This document shows, in pieces, positions 51,689 to 59,521 of a stretch of 64,000 nucleotides of DNA (position 1 is its first letter; each line of letters opens with the position of its first letter). The notes beneath the pieces were generated by a model. That model saw only the letters and a program-made list of their open reading frames with translations. It was not told where the DNA came from and made no database searches. Both the position numbers and the translations under genes were made by a program. Location of the stretch: contig CAXUJK010000001.1 in NCBI GenBank assembly GCA_964251385.1, positions 434,001-498,000 on the forward strand, read 5' to 3'. The stretch is from CADCVW01 sp964251385. Lineage in GTDB: Bacteria > Pseudomonadota > Alphaproteobacteria > Sphingomonadales > Sphingomonadaceae.

Positions 51689-53056
51689 GTTCAGGTACTT
51701 CTTCGTTTCCATCACGCTGCGAAAGCGCTTGGCCCAGCCCGGCTTCGCATCCTGCTTGCCCCGCGCTAAAGCCAACGCGTCGGCCTCGACGTCGCGCGTG
51801 ACCACCGATCCGGCGGCGACGATCGCGCCCTCGCCGATCCGCACAGGCGCAACGAGCGCGCTGTTCGAACCGATGAACGCGCCCGCCCCTATGTCCGTGC
51901 GATACTTGAAGAAACCGTCGTAATTGCAGCAGATCGTGCCCGCGCCGATGTTCGCCCCCGCGCCTACGTCGGCATCACCCAAGTAGGTCAGGTGGCTCGC
52001 CTTGGCGCCCGCCCCCAGCCGCACTTTCTTGGTTTCGACGAAATTGCCGATCTTGGCACGTTCGCCGACTTCGGTTCCCGCGCGCAGCCTCGCGTAAGGC
52101 CCGATCTCCGCGCGGACCCCGATCGTCGCGCCCTCGATGTGGCTGAACGCGCGAACCTTTGCACCGTCGGCGATGCTGACGCCCGGGCCGAACACGACGT
52201 TCGGTTCGATCAGGACGTCGCGGCCGACGACCGTATCGTGCGCGAACCAGACAGTGTCGGGCGCTACCAGCGTCGCGCCATCGGCCATCGCCCGCAGCCG
52301 CCGGCGGCGTTGCCACTCGCCCTCCACCAGCGCCATCTCCGCACGGCTGTTCACGCCCGCGACTTCCCACTCCTCCGCCTCGATCACGGCGGATGCGCGC
52401 CCGTCGCCCCGTGCGAGCATGACGATGTCGGGCAGGTAATATTCGCCCGAAGCGTTGTCGTTGCCAACGCGCGCGAGCAGCTTGAAAAGGTCGTCCGCGC
52501 GCACCGCCATAAGCCCGCTGTTGCAGAGCGTTACGGCGCGTTCTTCGGACGTCGCATCCTTGAATTCGACCATCTTTTCGATGATCCCGTCGTGCGCGAC
52601 GATCCGCCCGTAGGCCGCCGCATCGGCTGGACGGAACCCGAGCACGACGACAGCGGGCGCATCCGGCTCGGCAAGCCGGCTGAGCATGCGCGCCATCGTA
52701 TCGCGCTCGACGAGCGGCACGTCGCCGTAGAGAATGAGGACGTCGCCATCGAACCCCGCGAGCGCGCGTTCCGCCTGCTGCACCGCGTGGCCGGTGCCCA
52801 GCTGGGGGTCCTGCACGACGACCTCGCCGCCTCGTGCGGACACCACCGGCTCGACCTGTTCGCGCCCGCTGCCCACTACGACGATCTTTCGCTGCGGCTC
52901 CAGCGCGTCGACCGCCTCGACCAAATGGTCGAGCATCGCACGCCCCGCGATCGGGTGGAGCACCTTGTGCCGGTCCGACTTCATGCGCGTGCCCTTGCCC
53001 GCGGCGAGGATGATGGCGGCGAACGCCCGCTTCGTCATCGAGGGATCGGTCGTCAT
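51671..53056 (-). CDS. glmU: Bifunctional UDP-N-acetylglucosamine pyrophosphorylase / glucosamine-1-phosphate acetyltransferase
   Basis: Last two steps to UDP-GlcNAc. It has 461 residues. The uridyltransferase half has IILAAGKGTRMKSDRHKVLH and DPQLGTGHAVQQAERAL. The acetyltransferase half is a left-handed beta-helix with hexapeptide repeats (NVVFGPGVSIADGAKVRAFS, then ETKKVRLGAGAKASHLTYLG) and ends RSVMETKKYLNLVRPE. The ATG at 53056 begins the family N-terminus; ATG 53038, six codons later, is possible. The 3' end is built into the terminator stem. Confidence 0.96.
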   Translation of the reverse strand: MTTDPSMTKRAFAAIILAAGKGTRMKSDRHKVLHPIAGRAMLDHLVEAVDALEPQRKIVVVGSGREQVEPVVSARGGEVVVQDPQLGTGHAVQQAERALAGFDGDVLILYGDVPLVERDTMARMLSRLAEPDAPAVVVLGFRPADAAAYGRIVAHDGIIEKMVEFKDATSEERAVTLCNSGLMAVRADDLFKLLARVGNDNASGEYYLPDIVMLARGDGRASAVIEAEEWEVAGVNSRAEMALVEGEWQRRRRLRAMADGATLVAPDTVWFAHDTVVGRDVLIEPNVVFGPGVSIADGAKVRAFSHIEGATIGVRAEIGPYARLRAGTEVGERAKIGNFVETKKVRLGAGAKASHLTYLGDADVGAGANIGAGTICCNYDGFFKYRTDIGAGAFIGSNSALVAPVRIGEGAIVAAGSVVTRDVEADALALARGKQDAKPGWAKRFRSVMETKKYLNLVRPE

Positions 53057-53108
53057 GGCGGCGGGCTGTGCCACCAAAAGGTTGCGACTTCCATAGCTTG
53101 ACCCAGGG

Positions 53109-54086
53109 TCAGCGGCGCGCCTTGGTCCAGAGGTGCCGCGCAAGCATGGCAGGCGGCATGCGCAACAGATGCGAACGTACGTAGAAGCCGAGGCGCGTCG
53201 CCGGCCGCGTCTCCCGTCCCCACCCGTCGCGTGCGAGCAGGCGGCGAATGTAGATCCGATCGGCTGTAGCGGGTGGAGGACCGTCGCCGAACAGTTGGCG
53301 CGACAAGCGCTGCGCTCGAGCGAGATGCGGTTCCAGTGCGTGCAGCCGTGCCCGGCCTGCGAGCTTGGCTTTGAACGCCGCGTCGCTTCCGAACTGTTCG
53401 AGCAACTGTGCGATGTCCCACAGGTTGCGCAAACCCCCGGCCAGGTCCCCGTCCGCGAACAGATGCGCGACCGCGTGCAGCACCATGTCCGGCGGGGATA
53501 GCACGCGCAGGCCATCGGCAAGTGCGACGCTGTGGACCATCAACGCCGCCGCGTCCGGTCTTACGCGCGCGGTCAGCGGCAGGATCGTGTGATGAACATC
53601 GATCATGCGGTCGCGGTCGCGGTGGACGAGCGGCGGCAGCTCGTGCATGTGTTCGCGGTAATAGGCGTCGTCGTACGGGTCGGGCTTGACCCACTCCCAC
53701 CCCACGCCGAGCAGCGCCGCCTCGACCCGCGGCAAGGCGTCGCGCGGCACCAGAATGTCGAGATCGCCGATGCTCCGCCCGCGCCCGGCATCGAGCTTCG
53801 CGGCAGCGTAGGCCGTGCCTTTCAGAAGAACAACGGGCACGCCGAGTGGGGCCAGCGCACGCCGCGCCATCTCCGCTTCCCACAAGGCGGCGACCTGCCC
53901 CTGCTCCGCATTGGCGCGCGCGTCGGCCAGAATCAACGCGACGCGCGACGGAACGTTGGCGGTTGCAAGCACATACGCCAGACTGCCGAGCAGCAGCTCC
54001 GCACGCGCACCGGCGATGAGCGCGTTCCAGTCGTCGGCACGCTCCGGCAGCGCCCGTCCGGCAAGCGCGTCGGCAAGCATCTTCAT
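53109..54086 (-). CDS. Nucleotidyltransferase family protein (NTP_transf_5 type) of the HPr-rel-A cluster
   Basis: 325 residues. The nucleotidyltransferase core is VVLLKGTAYAAAKLD followed by GRSIGDLDILVPRDALPRVE, with Asp108 and Asp110 as probable metal ligands, and later DRDRMIDVHHTILPL. This is the 'uncharacterised nucleotidyltransferase' family that also occurs in some lasso-peptide clusters. The C-terminal part is helical and basic (LWTKARR). ATG 54086 overlaps the kinase stop (ATGA). The substrate is unknown; the neighbouring PqqD-like protein suggests a peptide. Confidence 0.85.
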   Translation of the reverse strand: MKMLADALAGRALPERADDWNALIAGARAELLLGSLAYVLATANVPSRVALILADARANAEQGQVAALWEAEMARRALAPLGVPVVLLKGTAYAAAKLDAGRGRSIGDLDILVPRDALPRVEAALLGVGWEWVKPDPYDDAYYREHMHELPPLVHRDRDRMIDVHHTILPLTARVRPDAAALMVHSVALADGLRVLSPPDMVLHAVAHLFADGDLAGGLRNLWDIAQLLEQFGSDAAFKAKLAGRARLHALEPHLARAQRLSRQLFGDGPPPATADRIYIRRLLARDGWGRETRPATRLGFYVRSHLLRMPPAMLARHLWTKARR

Positions 54087-54937
54087 TTCGCTTCGCTCCA
54101 GAGACGCTCGACCAGTGCAATCCCGCTCCCCGTGTCGGGATAGTCGATCGCCAACGCGGGCACGTCGCGCACCAGTCGCGTCAACGCGCCGAACCCGGCG
54201 GCTCCCAGCGCGACATAGTTGGTCGACGCCTGCGTCAGCCGCATGAACACCTCGGCCGCCCCCACGGGACGAACGGCTTCCGCATGACCGAACCTGGGGA
54301 ACAGGATAAGCGACGGCACCGCCGGCTGATCCATGCGCGCGATTGCGTCGGCGTTCGGCGAAAGGTGCCGGATCGTGCCCTTGGGCGTGCCGGTCAGCAC
54401 CGGACCCAGGCGCGCCGCGTCCGCTGCCAGCCCGATGGCTGCGTTCTTGAGGCTGATCGCGCGGGGGAATGCGTGCAGCCGCCCATCGTTCAGGCCGAGC
54501 AGCGCGAACTCGTCCCCCATCAGCCGCCAACCCCTTTCCCCCAGCAGCATCGACAAGGTCGACTTGCCCGCCCCCGACACGCCCGTCATCAGCACCGCGC
54601 GCCCGTCCCGCTCGACGCTCGCCGCGTGCAGCAGCAGATGCCGCCGATGCCCCAGCGCCATCTGCAGGTTCATGCCCATCTCGGCAGCGAGCAGGCCGTG
54701 TTCGAGGGCCACGGGTGCCGCATCGGGTAACGTGTAGTCGCCGCGAATCGCAACTGACGGCCGCACGATGCGCCGCCAGGGTCGCTCCGCCTCCAGCCGA
54801 ACGGTGAAGTCGGCGATCCCGTCGATCGGCTTGGGGTAGGCCGCGTACAGCGCATCGAGCGCGGCGATCGGCGCGCGCCAGTCGGAGCCCACGCGAAAGC
54901 CGACCGGCCCGATGCGGAGCGTCGTCGAATACCTCAT
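54083..54937 (-). CDS. HprK-related kinase A
   Basis: 284 residues. The P-loop GVSGAGKST is at 119-127, followed by GWRLMGDEFALLGLNDG, the equivalent of the HPr kinase Walker B/ribose region. The N-terminal 100 residues are specific to this family, not the HprK N-domain. No HPr or PTS gene is near. Family knowledge: these kinases form the 'HPr-rel-A' set with a PqqD-type protein. The ATG overlaps the stop of the PqqD-like gene, and the stop overlaps the nucleotidyltransferase gene, each by 4 bases. Confidence 0.87.
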   Translation of the reverse strand: MRYSTTLRIGPVGFRVGSDWRAPIAALDALYAAYPKPIDGIADFTVRLEAERPWRRIVRPSVAIRGDYTLPDAAPVALEHGLLAAEMGMNLQMALGHRRHLLLHAASVERDGRAVLMTGVSGAGKSTLSMLLGERGWRLMGDEFALLGLNDGRLHAFPRAISLKNAAIGLAADAARLGPVLTGTPKGTIRHLSPNADAIARMDQPAVPSLILFPRFGHAEAVRPVGAAEVFMRLTQASTNYVALGAAGFGALTRLVRDVPALAIDYPDTGSGIALVERLWSEAK

Positions 54938-55257
54938 GCGCGCGAAATCAGGCCGCTCGCTTCCAGTTCGTCGAGCCGCGCGGCGATCGCGGTTTCGGCG
55001 TCCGCACCTGCTACGTCGTGCGTTTGCGACAACCGCGCGAGGATCGTCGCGACGTCCGCAGGACCAGACGATAATGCCTCGAGGATGTCAGGCGCGGGCG
55101 ACGCGAGGAGGTGCGTCATGCCGGACGGTTTGTGGAAGATCGCGACGAGCGTTTCGAGCGCGACGGCGATGCGCGCGTCCGGCGGATCGGCGACGAAGAT
55201 CGGCGCGTCCGTTATCGCGAAATCCGCTACCGCGGCATCTGCAGCGACGCGTAGCAT
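54934..55257 (-). CDS. PqqD family peptide chaperone of the HPr-rel-A system
   Basis: 107 residues. The C-terminal two thirds follow the PqqD winged-helix pattern: IAVALETLVAIFHKPSGMTH (a strand around HKPSG), LLASPAPDILEALSSGPADV, and a C-terminal LDELEASGLI. PqqD-like folds bind leader segments of ribosomal peptides. The ATG at 55257 lies inside the end of the upstream Tat-protein gene (31-base overlap), an unusually deep coupling. The kinase gene follows with a 4-base overlap. Confidence 0.83.
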   Translation of the reverse strand: MLRVAADAAVADFAITDAPIFVADPPDARIAVALETLVAIFHKPSGMTHLLASPAPDILEALSSGPADVATILARLSQTHDVAGADAETAIAARLDELEASGLISRA

Positions 55258-55646
55258 GTGAACCCGCTCATCCCGGCCTGAAGCTTGCGGATGTACTGCG
55301 CGTACGCCTGCGCCTGCTGGCTATCTATCCCCGGCGGAGTCTGGCCCGACATGATCAGCTTCTTGGCCTCCTCGCCCGTGATCGGGCGCGGGGACGGCGC
55401 GAAGCTGCCGGGTGTGCCGGGCGCGACGAGGCTGCCGTCGGCGGCGATATATTGCCCGCCTGCTTCGGGGGCGGGGATGGGAATCTGGCAGTTGAGCACG
55501 GACCCTGCGGTTTGCGCGAGCGCGGGGCGCACGGTCACGACAGTCGCGGCGGCCACCGCACCCAACCCGAGCAGCGCCCGGCGGCGGCTCGGCGCAACGG
55601 CGTCGGCTTCGCCACTCGACTGCGCGTCCTGGCCGTCTTCACTCAT
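55227..55646 (-). CDS. Small Tat-exported protein, candidate substrate of the HPr-rel-A system
   Basis: 139 residues. A Tat signal SRRRALLGLGAVAAATVV is at about 20-38, with cleavage probably after ALA-Q. The mature part is about 94 residues, with Pro/Gly-rich sequence, Cys53 just after the signal (SVLNCQIPIPAP) and Cys131 at the end (SGFTCYASLQMPR). I find no catalytic motif. It is first in the operon and overlaps the PqqD-like gene by 31 bases. Tat export of an already modified or folded protein would fit a cytoplasmic kinase/nucleotidyltransferase acting on it. That role is inference. Confidence 0.75.
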   Translation of the reverse strand: MSEDGQDAQSSGEADAVAPSRRRALLGLGAVAAATVVTVRPALAQTAGSVLNCQIPIPAPEAGGQYIAADGSLVAPGTPGSFAPSPRPITGEEAKKLIMSGQTPPGIDSQQAQAYAQYIRKLQAGMSGFTCYASLQMPR

Positions 55647-55758
55647 ACAACATCCCTCGCACCGTGCCCCTTAACTAGCGGTAAAGGCTTGGCAAGGCGA
55701 GCCGACGCGCGCGCCGCGCGATGGCGCGCCCCGCTATGGGACGCTACAGCGCCGCCGA

Positions 55759-57063
55759 GTGACCGGCCTGTCTCCCTTTCGCATCGTCCTGGGATCGGCG
55801 CTGACCGCGATCGGCAGCGCGTTCGCGATGGTGCTCGGCGCGCCCCCGGCGGCGGCCGCGATGTCGGCGGCGGCGGGCATCGCCGCGGTCGCGCTGCTCG
55901 GCATCCGCCCTTCCGTGCCCGCCCCATCCGCCGCGCCGCCCGTCGATCCTGCTCCGAAAAAACCCAGCGTGCGCGACTTCGTCGAGGCGTTTGGCGAGCC
56001 CGTTCTCATCGTCCGTGACCGGCGCGTCGCGCTGGCCAACGAGGCCGCGCGCCGCGTCCTGGGTGCCGGGATCGAAGGCGAGGACGTCCGCCTCGCGATA
56101 CGCCACCCGATCGCGGCCGAACGGCTGATCGATCCACAAACGGCGCAGGAGGACGGGAGCCCCGCCGAACTCGTCGGCCTGGGCGAGGCCGAGCGCCGCT
56201 GGACGATGACGATCGCGCGGCTTGCCGACGGTGCGCGCCTCGTGCGGCTGGAGGACAAGTCGAGCATGCACGCCACCGAGCGGATGCGGACCGACTTCGT
56301 CGCCAACGCCAGCCACGAACTGCGCACCCCGCTGGCGACGCTGCTGGGGTTCATCGAGACACTCGAGGAACTGAACGAAGCCGACGACCTCGACATCCGT
56401 CAGCGCTTTCTGGGCATCATGAACGGCGAGGCCAAGCGCATGCAGCGGCTCGTCGACGACCTCATCTCCCTGTCCCGCATCGAAGCCGAGAGGTTCAGCG
56501 TACCCCGCGAATCGCACGACCTGCTGACGCTCGTCGAACAGGCGCGCGACGAACAGCGGCACCTGAGCGAGGAGCGCGGGTGTCCGGTCGTCATCGAAGC
56601 GCCCGACACCCTGCCCTCCGTGGCGGGCGACCGGCCGCAGTTGCTGCAGATGATCGACAACCTCCTCGCCAACGCGCTGAAATACGGACGTCGGGGTGCG
56701 CCCGTCGTTGTCACGGTCGGCGAGGAGGACGGCGGCATGCTGCGCGTCAGCGTCGCCGACCAGGGCGAGGGCATCGCGCGCGAGCATCTGCCCCGCATCA
56801 CCGAACGTTTCTACCGTGTCGACCCCAGCCGCAGCCGCGCGGCGGGCGGAACCGGGCTGGGTCTTTCGATCGTCAAGCATGTGGTCGAGCGGCACCGCGG
56901 ACAGCTGAGCTTCGACTCCGAGGTGGGTCGCGGAACGATCGTCAACGTCCTGCTTCCCGCCGGACAGGCCGCACCCGCGACCCGGCCGCCGTCATCAAAG
57001 GGTCACGAGGATGTCACACAGTCCGCTTCGAAGAGCATTAGCGCGGCCTCGACGGGGCGCTAG
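55759..57063 (+). CDS. phoR: Phosphate regulon sensor histidine kinase PhoR
   Basis: 434 residues. Two N-terminal membrane helices (IVLGSALTAIGSAFAMVLG and MSAAAGIAAVALLGI) and a PAS-like domain (FGEPVLIVRDRRVALANEAA) precede the HisKA box with His186 in DFVANASHELRTPLATLLGF. The ATPase has NLLANALKYG, DQGEGIAREHLPRITERFYR and GGTGLGLSIVKHVV. GTG start. Its last 70 bases contain the PHO box for pstS. The response regulator PhoB is encoded at the far end of the same cluster. Confidence 0.92.
   Translation: MTGLSPFRIVLGSALTAIGSAFAMVLGAPPAAAAMSAAAGIAAVALLGIRPSVPAPSAAPPVDPAPKKPSVRDFVEAFGEPVLIVRDRRVALANEAARRVLGAGIEGEDVRLAIRHPIAAERLIDPQTAQEDGSPAELVGLGEAERRWTMTIARLADGARLVRLEDKSSMHATERMRTDFVANASHELRTPLATLLGFIETLEELNEADDLDIRQRFLGIMNGEAKRMQRLVDDLISLSRIEAERFSVPRESHDLLTLVEQARDEQRHLSEERGCPVVIEAPDTLPSVAGDRPQLLQMIDNLLANALKYGRRGAPVVVTVGEEDGGMLRVSVADQGEGIAREHLPRITERFYRVDPSRSRAAGGTGLGLSIVKHVVERHRGQLSFDSEVGRGTIVNVLLPAGQAAPATRPPSSKGHEDVTQSASKSISAASTGR
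56991..57017 (+). promoter_or_regulatory. PHO box (PhoB operator) for pstS
   Basis: Three GTCAY half-sites begin at 56991, 57002 and 57013, exactly 11 bases apart. The last two make a classical 7-4-7 PHO box, GGGTCAC-GAGG-ATGTCAC. The site is inside the 3' end of phoR, 76 bases before the pstS start, the expected place for PhoB-dependent activation. Confidence 0.7.
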
Positions 57064-57092
57064 CGCTTGCCCGCGTGGAGAGACTTGGACGG

Positions 57093-58109
57093 ATGAAGGC
57101 GATCGGGTGCCTTGCCGCATTGGCGCTGACCGCATGCGGGAACGTCGGAGGCGGGCACGAGCTTCACATCGTCGGCTCGTCGACCGTGTACCCGTTCACG
57201 ACCGTCGTCGCCGAACAGTTCCAGCGCAACAATCCGGGGCGCAAGGTCATTGTCGAATCGACGGGCACGGGCGCCGGAATGAAGCTGTTCTGCGCAGGGG
57301 TCGGCGCGCGCTTCCCGGACATCGAGAACGCGTCGCGCCGCATAAAGGCATCGGAACTCGAGGATTGCGCCGGCAACGGCGTGCGGCAGGTGATCGAGGT
57401 TCCGATCGGCATCGACGGGCTCGCGTTGATCGAATCGGCACGCAACCCGCGTTTCGCGCTTACTGTAGGCGACGTGTATCTCGCGCTGGCGGCGAACCCG
57501 CTGGGCAAGCCGAACACGGCGAAGACTTGGCATGATGTGAACCCGCGACTGCCCGCGATCGCGATCCGCGTGTTCGGCCCGCCCCCGACGTCGGGAACGC
57601 GCGATTCGTTTTCCGAACTCATCCTCGAAAAGGGCTGCGACAGCTTTCCCGCGATGAAGGCGCTCAAGGAGAGCGACGCGGACCGGCACAAGGACGTGTG
57701 CACCAAGGTCCGGGAGGACGGCCTGTTCATCGAAGCGGGCGAAAACGACAACCTGCTCATCCAGAAGGTCGCGGCCAGCCCGGGCACCGTCGCGGTCCTG
57801 GGGTACAGCTTTCTCGAGGAGAATGCGGGCGCGGTGCGCGGCATCCCCCTCGGCGGGATCGCACCGACCGCGGCGACGATTTCGGACCTGAGCTATCCGG
57901 GGGCACGCCAAATCTACATCTACGCCAAGGGCGAACATGTCCGCGTCGTACCCGGCATGAACGACTTCCTCGTCGAATACGGCAAGGGCCTGCGCGACGG
58001 CGCCTACCTGGAACGTCGCGGGCTCATCCCCTCCCCCGTTGCGACGCAGGATCGCGCGCGGCTCGCCGTGACGCAGCTCACGCCCATGACGCCCGGCGAC
58101 CTGTCGTGA
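57093..58109 (+). CDS. pstS: Phosphate ABC transporter substrate-binding protein PstS
   Basis: Periplasmic phosphate-binding component. It has 338 residues from ATG 57093. The start gives a lipoprotein signal MKAIGCLAALALTACGN with lipobox LTAC, so it is probably membrane-anchored. Phosphate-loop motifs are HIVGSSTVYPFTTVV and ESTGTGAGMKLFC; GPPPTSGTRDSF is the second phosphate contact. A GTG 18 bases upstream is less likely because it would weaken the signal peptide. First gene of pstSCAB. Confidence 0.94.
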   Translation: MKAIGCLAALALTACGNVGGGHELHIVGSSTVYPFTTVVAEQFQRNNPGRKVIVESTGTGAGMKLFCAGVGARFPDIENASRRIKASELEDCAGNGVRQVIEVPIGIDGLALIESARNPRFALTVGDVYLALAANPLGKPNTAKTWHDVNPRLPAIAIRVFGPPPTSGTRDSFSELILEKGCDSFPAMKALKESDADRHKDVCTKVREDGLFIEAGENDNLLIQKVAASPGTVAVLGYSFLEENAGAVRGIPLGGIAPTAATISDLSYPGARQIYIYAKGEHVRVVPGMNDFLVEYGKGLRDGAYLERRGLIPSPVATQDRARLAVTQLTPMTPGDLS

Positions 58110-58147
58110 GCACGCGCCACCACTCGCCGCGGCATTGCTAGGCCGGC

Positions 58148-59521
58148 ATGTCGGGTCCCGTACTGCTGCTTCTCGTGTTCGGCCTGGGTGCCGCCGCCTG
58201 GGCCGCCGCGCGCGCCAAGGCGGTGGCGCTGAGTCCCGTGGGCGCGGCCAAGGCGCATTCGCTTCCCGGTTACCACGGTTGGTACGTCGCGTTATGGGCG
58301 TTGCTGCCCGCGCTTGGCTTCCTCATCGTCTGGGCAATTGTCGCCCCGGGGCTGGTCGCGGAGTCCGCCTTGCAGTCGGCGGGCGCGCTCGACGCCAACG
58401 CCCGCGATGCGCTGCTCGCCGAGGCAATCGCACTCGGCGCGGGTCAGATCGAGCAAGCCTTCGACCCGCGCGCGACCGACATCGCCCGAGCGCTTGGGGC
58501 CGCCGAAGCGCGCCACGACCTGATCGCCGCCGCGATCGCGCTGCTGCTCGCTTTTGCCGGCGCGGCCTACGCCTACACACGCATTACACCCGCGTTCCGC
58601 GCCCGCACGCGCGTGGAGCGGCTTGTCATGGTGGGGCTTCTGATCGCCTCGCTCATCGCGATCCTGACGACGCTCGGGATCGTCCTGTCTCTCCTGTTCG
58701 AGTCGCTGCGCTTCTTCGCGAAGGTCTCGCCGATCGAGTTCCTGTTCGGGACGAGCTGGAGCCCGCAGACCGCGATCCGCGCGGATCAAGCCGGGTCGTC
58801 GGGTGCGTTCGGCGCGGTGCCCCTGTTCTGGGGCACGGTGTTCATCGGCGCGATCATCGCCATGATCGTCGCCATCCCGCTCGGGCTGCTGTCCGCGGTC
58901 TACCTGACGCAGTACGCGGCACCCGCCGCGCGGCGCTGGCTCAAGCCGATCCTCGAAGTGCTCGCCGGCGTGCCGACCGTCGTCTACGGCTATTTCGCCG
59001 CGCTCACCGTCGCGCCGCTGGTTCGCGATTTCGCCGTGGGCATCGGGATCACGAGCGCGAGCAGCGAGTCCGCGCTCGCGGCGGGCGTCGTCATGGGCAT
59101 CATGATCATTCCCTTCGTGTCGTCGATGGCCGACGACAGCTTGACCGCCGTCCCGCAGGCGATGCGCGACGGAAGCCTGGCCATGGGCGCGACGACGTCC
59201 GAGACGATCCGCAAGGTCCTTGTCCCTGCCGCGCTGCCCGGTATCGTCGGCGGCGTTCTGCTCGCGGTCAGCCGCGCGATCGGGGAGACGATGATCGTGG
59301 TCATGGCCGCCGGGCTCGCCGCCAACCTCACCGCCAATCCGTTCGCATCCGTGACCACCGTCACCACCCAGATCGTCCAGTTGCTGACCGGCGATCAGGA
59401 GTTCGACAGCGCCAAGACGCTCGCCGCCTTCGCGCTCGGGCTCGTGCTGTTCATCGTTACGCTCCTCCTCAACATCGTCGCGCTGCGCGTCGTCAAACGA
59501 TACCGCGAAGCCTATGAGTGA
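58148..59521 (+). CDS. pstC: Phosphate ABC transporter permease PstC
   Basis: 457 residues, longer than E. coli PstC (319) because of an N-terminal extension with two or three extra helices and a loop. The permease core starts near 175 (GLLIASLIAILTTLGIVLSL) and has the EAA-like region VPQAMRDGSLAMGATTSETI, then VGGVLLAVSRAIGETMIVVM. The end overlaps pstA by 8 bases. Long PstC forms are common in alphaproteobacteria. Confidence 0.94.
   Translation: MSGPVLLLLVFGLGAAAWAAARAKAVALSPVGAAKAHSLPGYHGWYVALWALLPALGFLIVWAIVAPGLVAESALQSAGALDANARDALLAEAIALGAGQIEQAFDPRATDIARALGAAEARHDLIAAAIALLLAFAGAAYAYTRITPAFRARTRVERLVMVGLLIASLIAILTTLGIVLSLLFESLRFFAKVSPIEFLFGTSWSPQTAIRADQAGSSGAFGAVPLFWGTVFIGAIIAMIVAIPLGLLSAVYLTQYAAPAARRWLKPILEVLAGVPTVVYGYFAALTVAPLVRDFAVGIGITSASSESALAAGVVMGIMIIPFVSSMADDSLTAVPQAMRDGSLAMGATTSETIRKVLVPAALPGIVGGVLLAVSRAIGETMIVVMAAGLAANLTANPFASVTTVTTQIVQLLTGDQEFDSAKTLAAFALGLVLFIVTLLLNIVALRVVKRYREAYE

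Noticed and set aside
54083..54937. Calling the kinase a true HPr kinase/phosphorylase (hprK)
   Set aside because: No HPr or PTS genes are nearby and the N-terminal domain is different; the neighbours fit the HPr-rel-A set.
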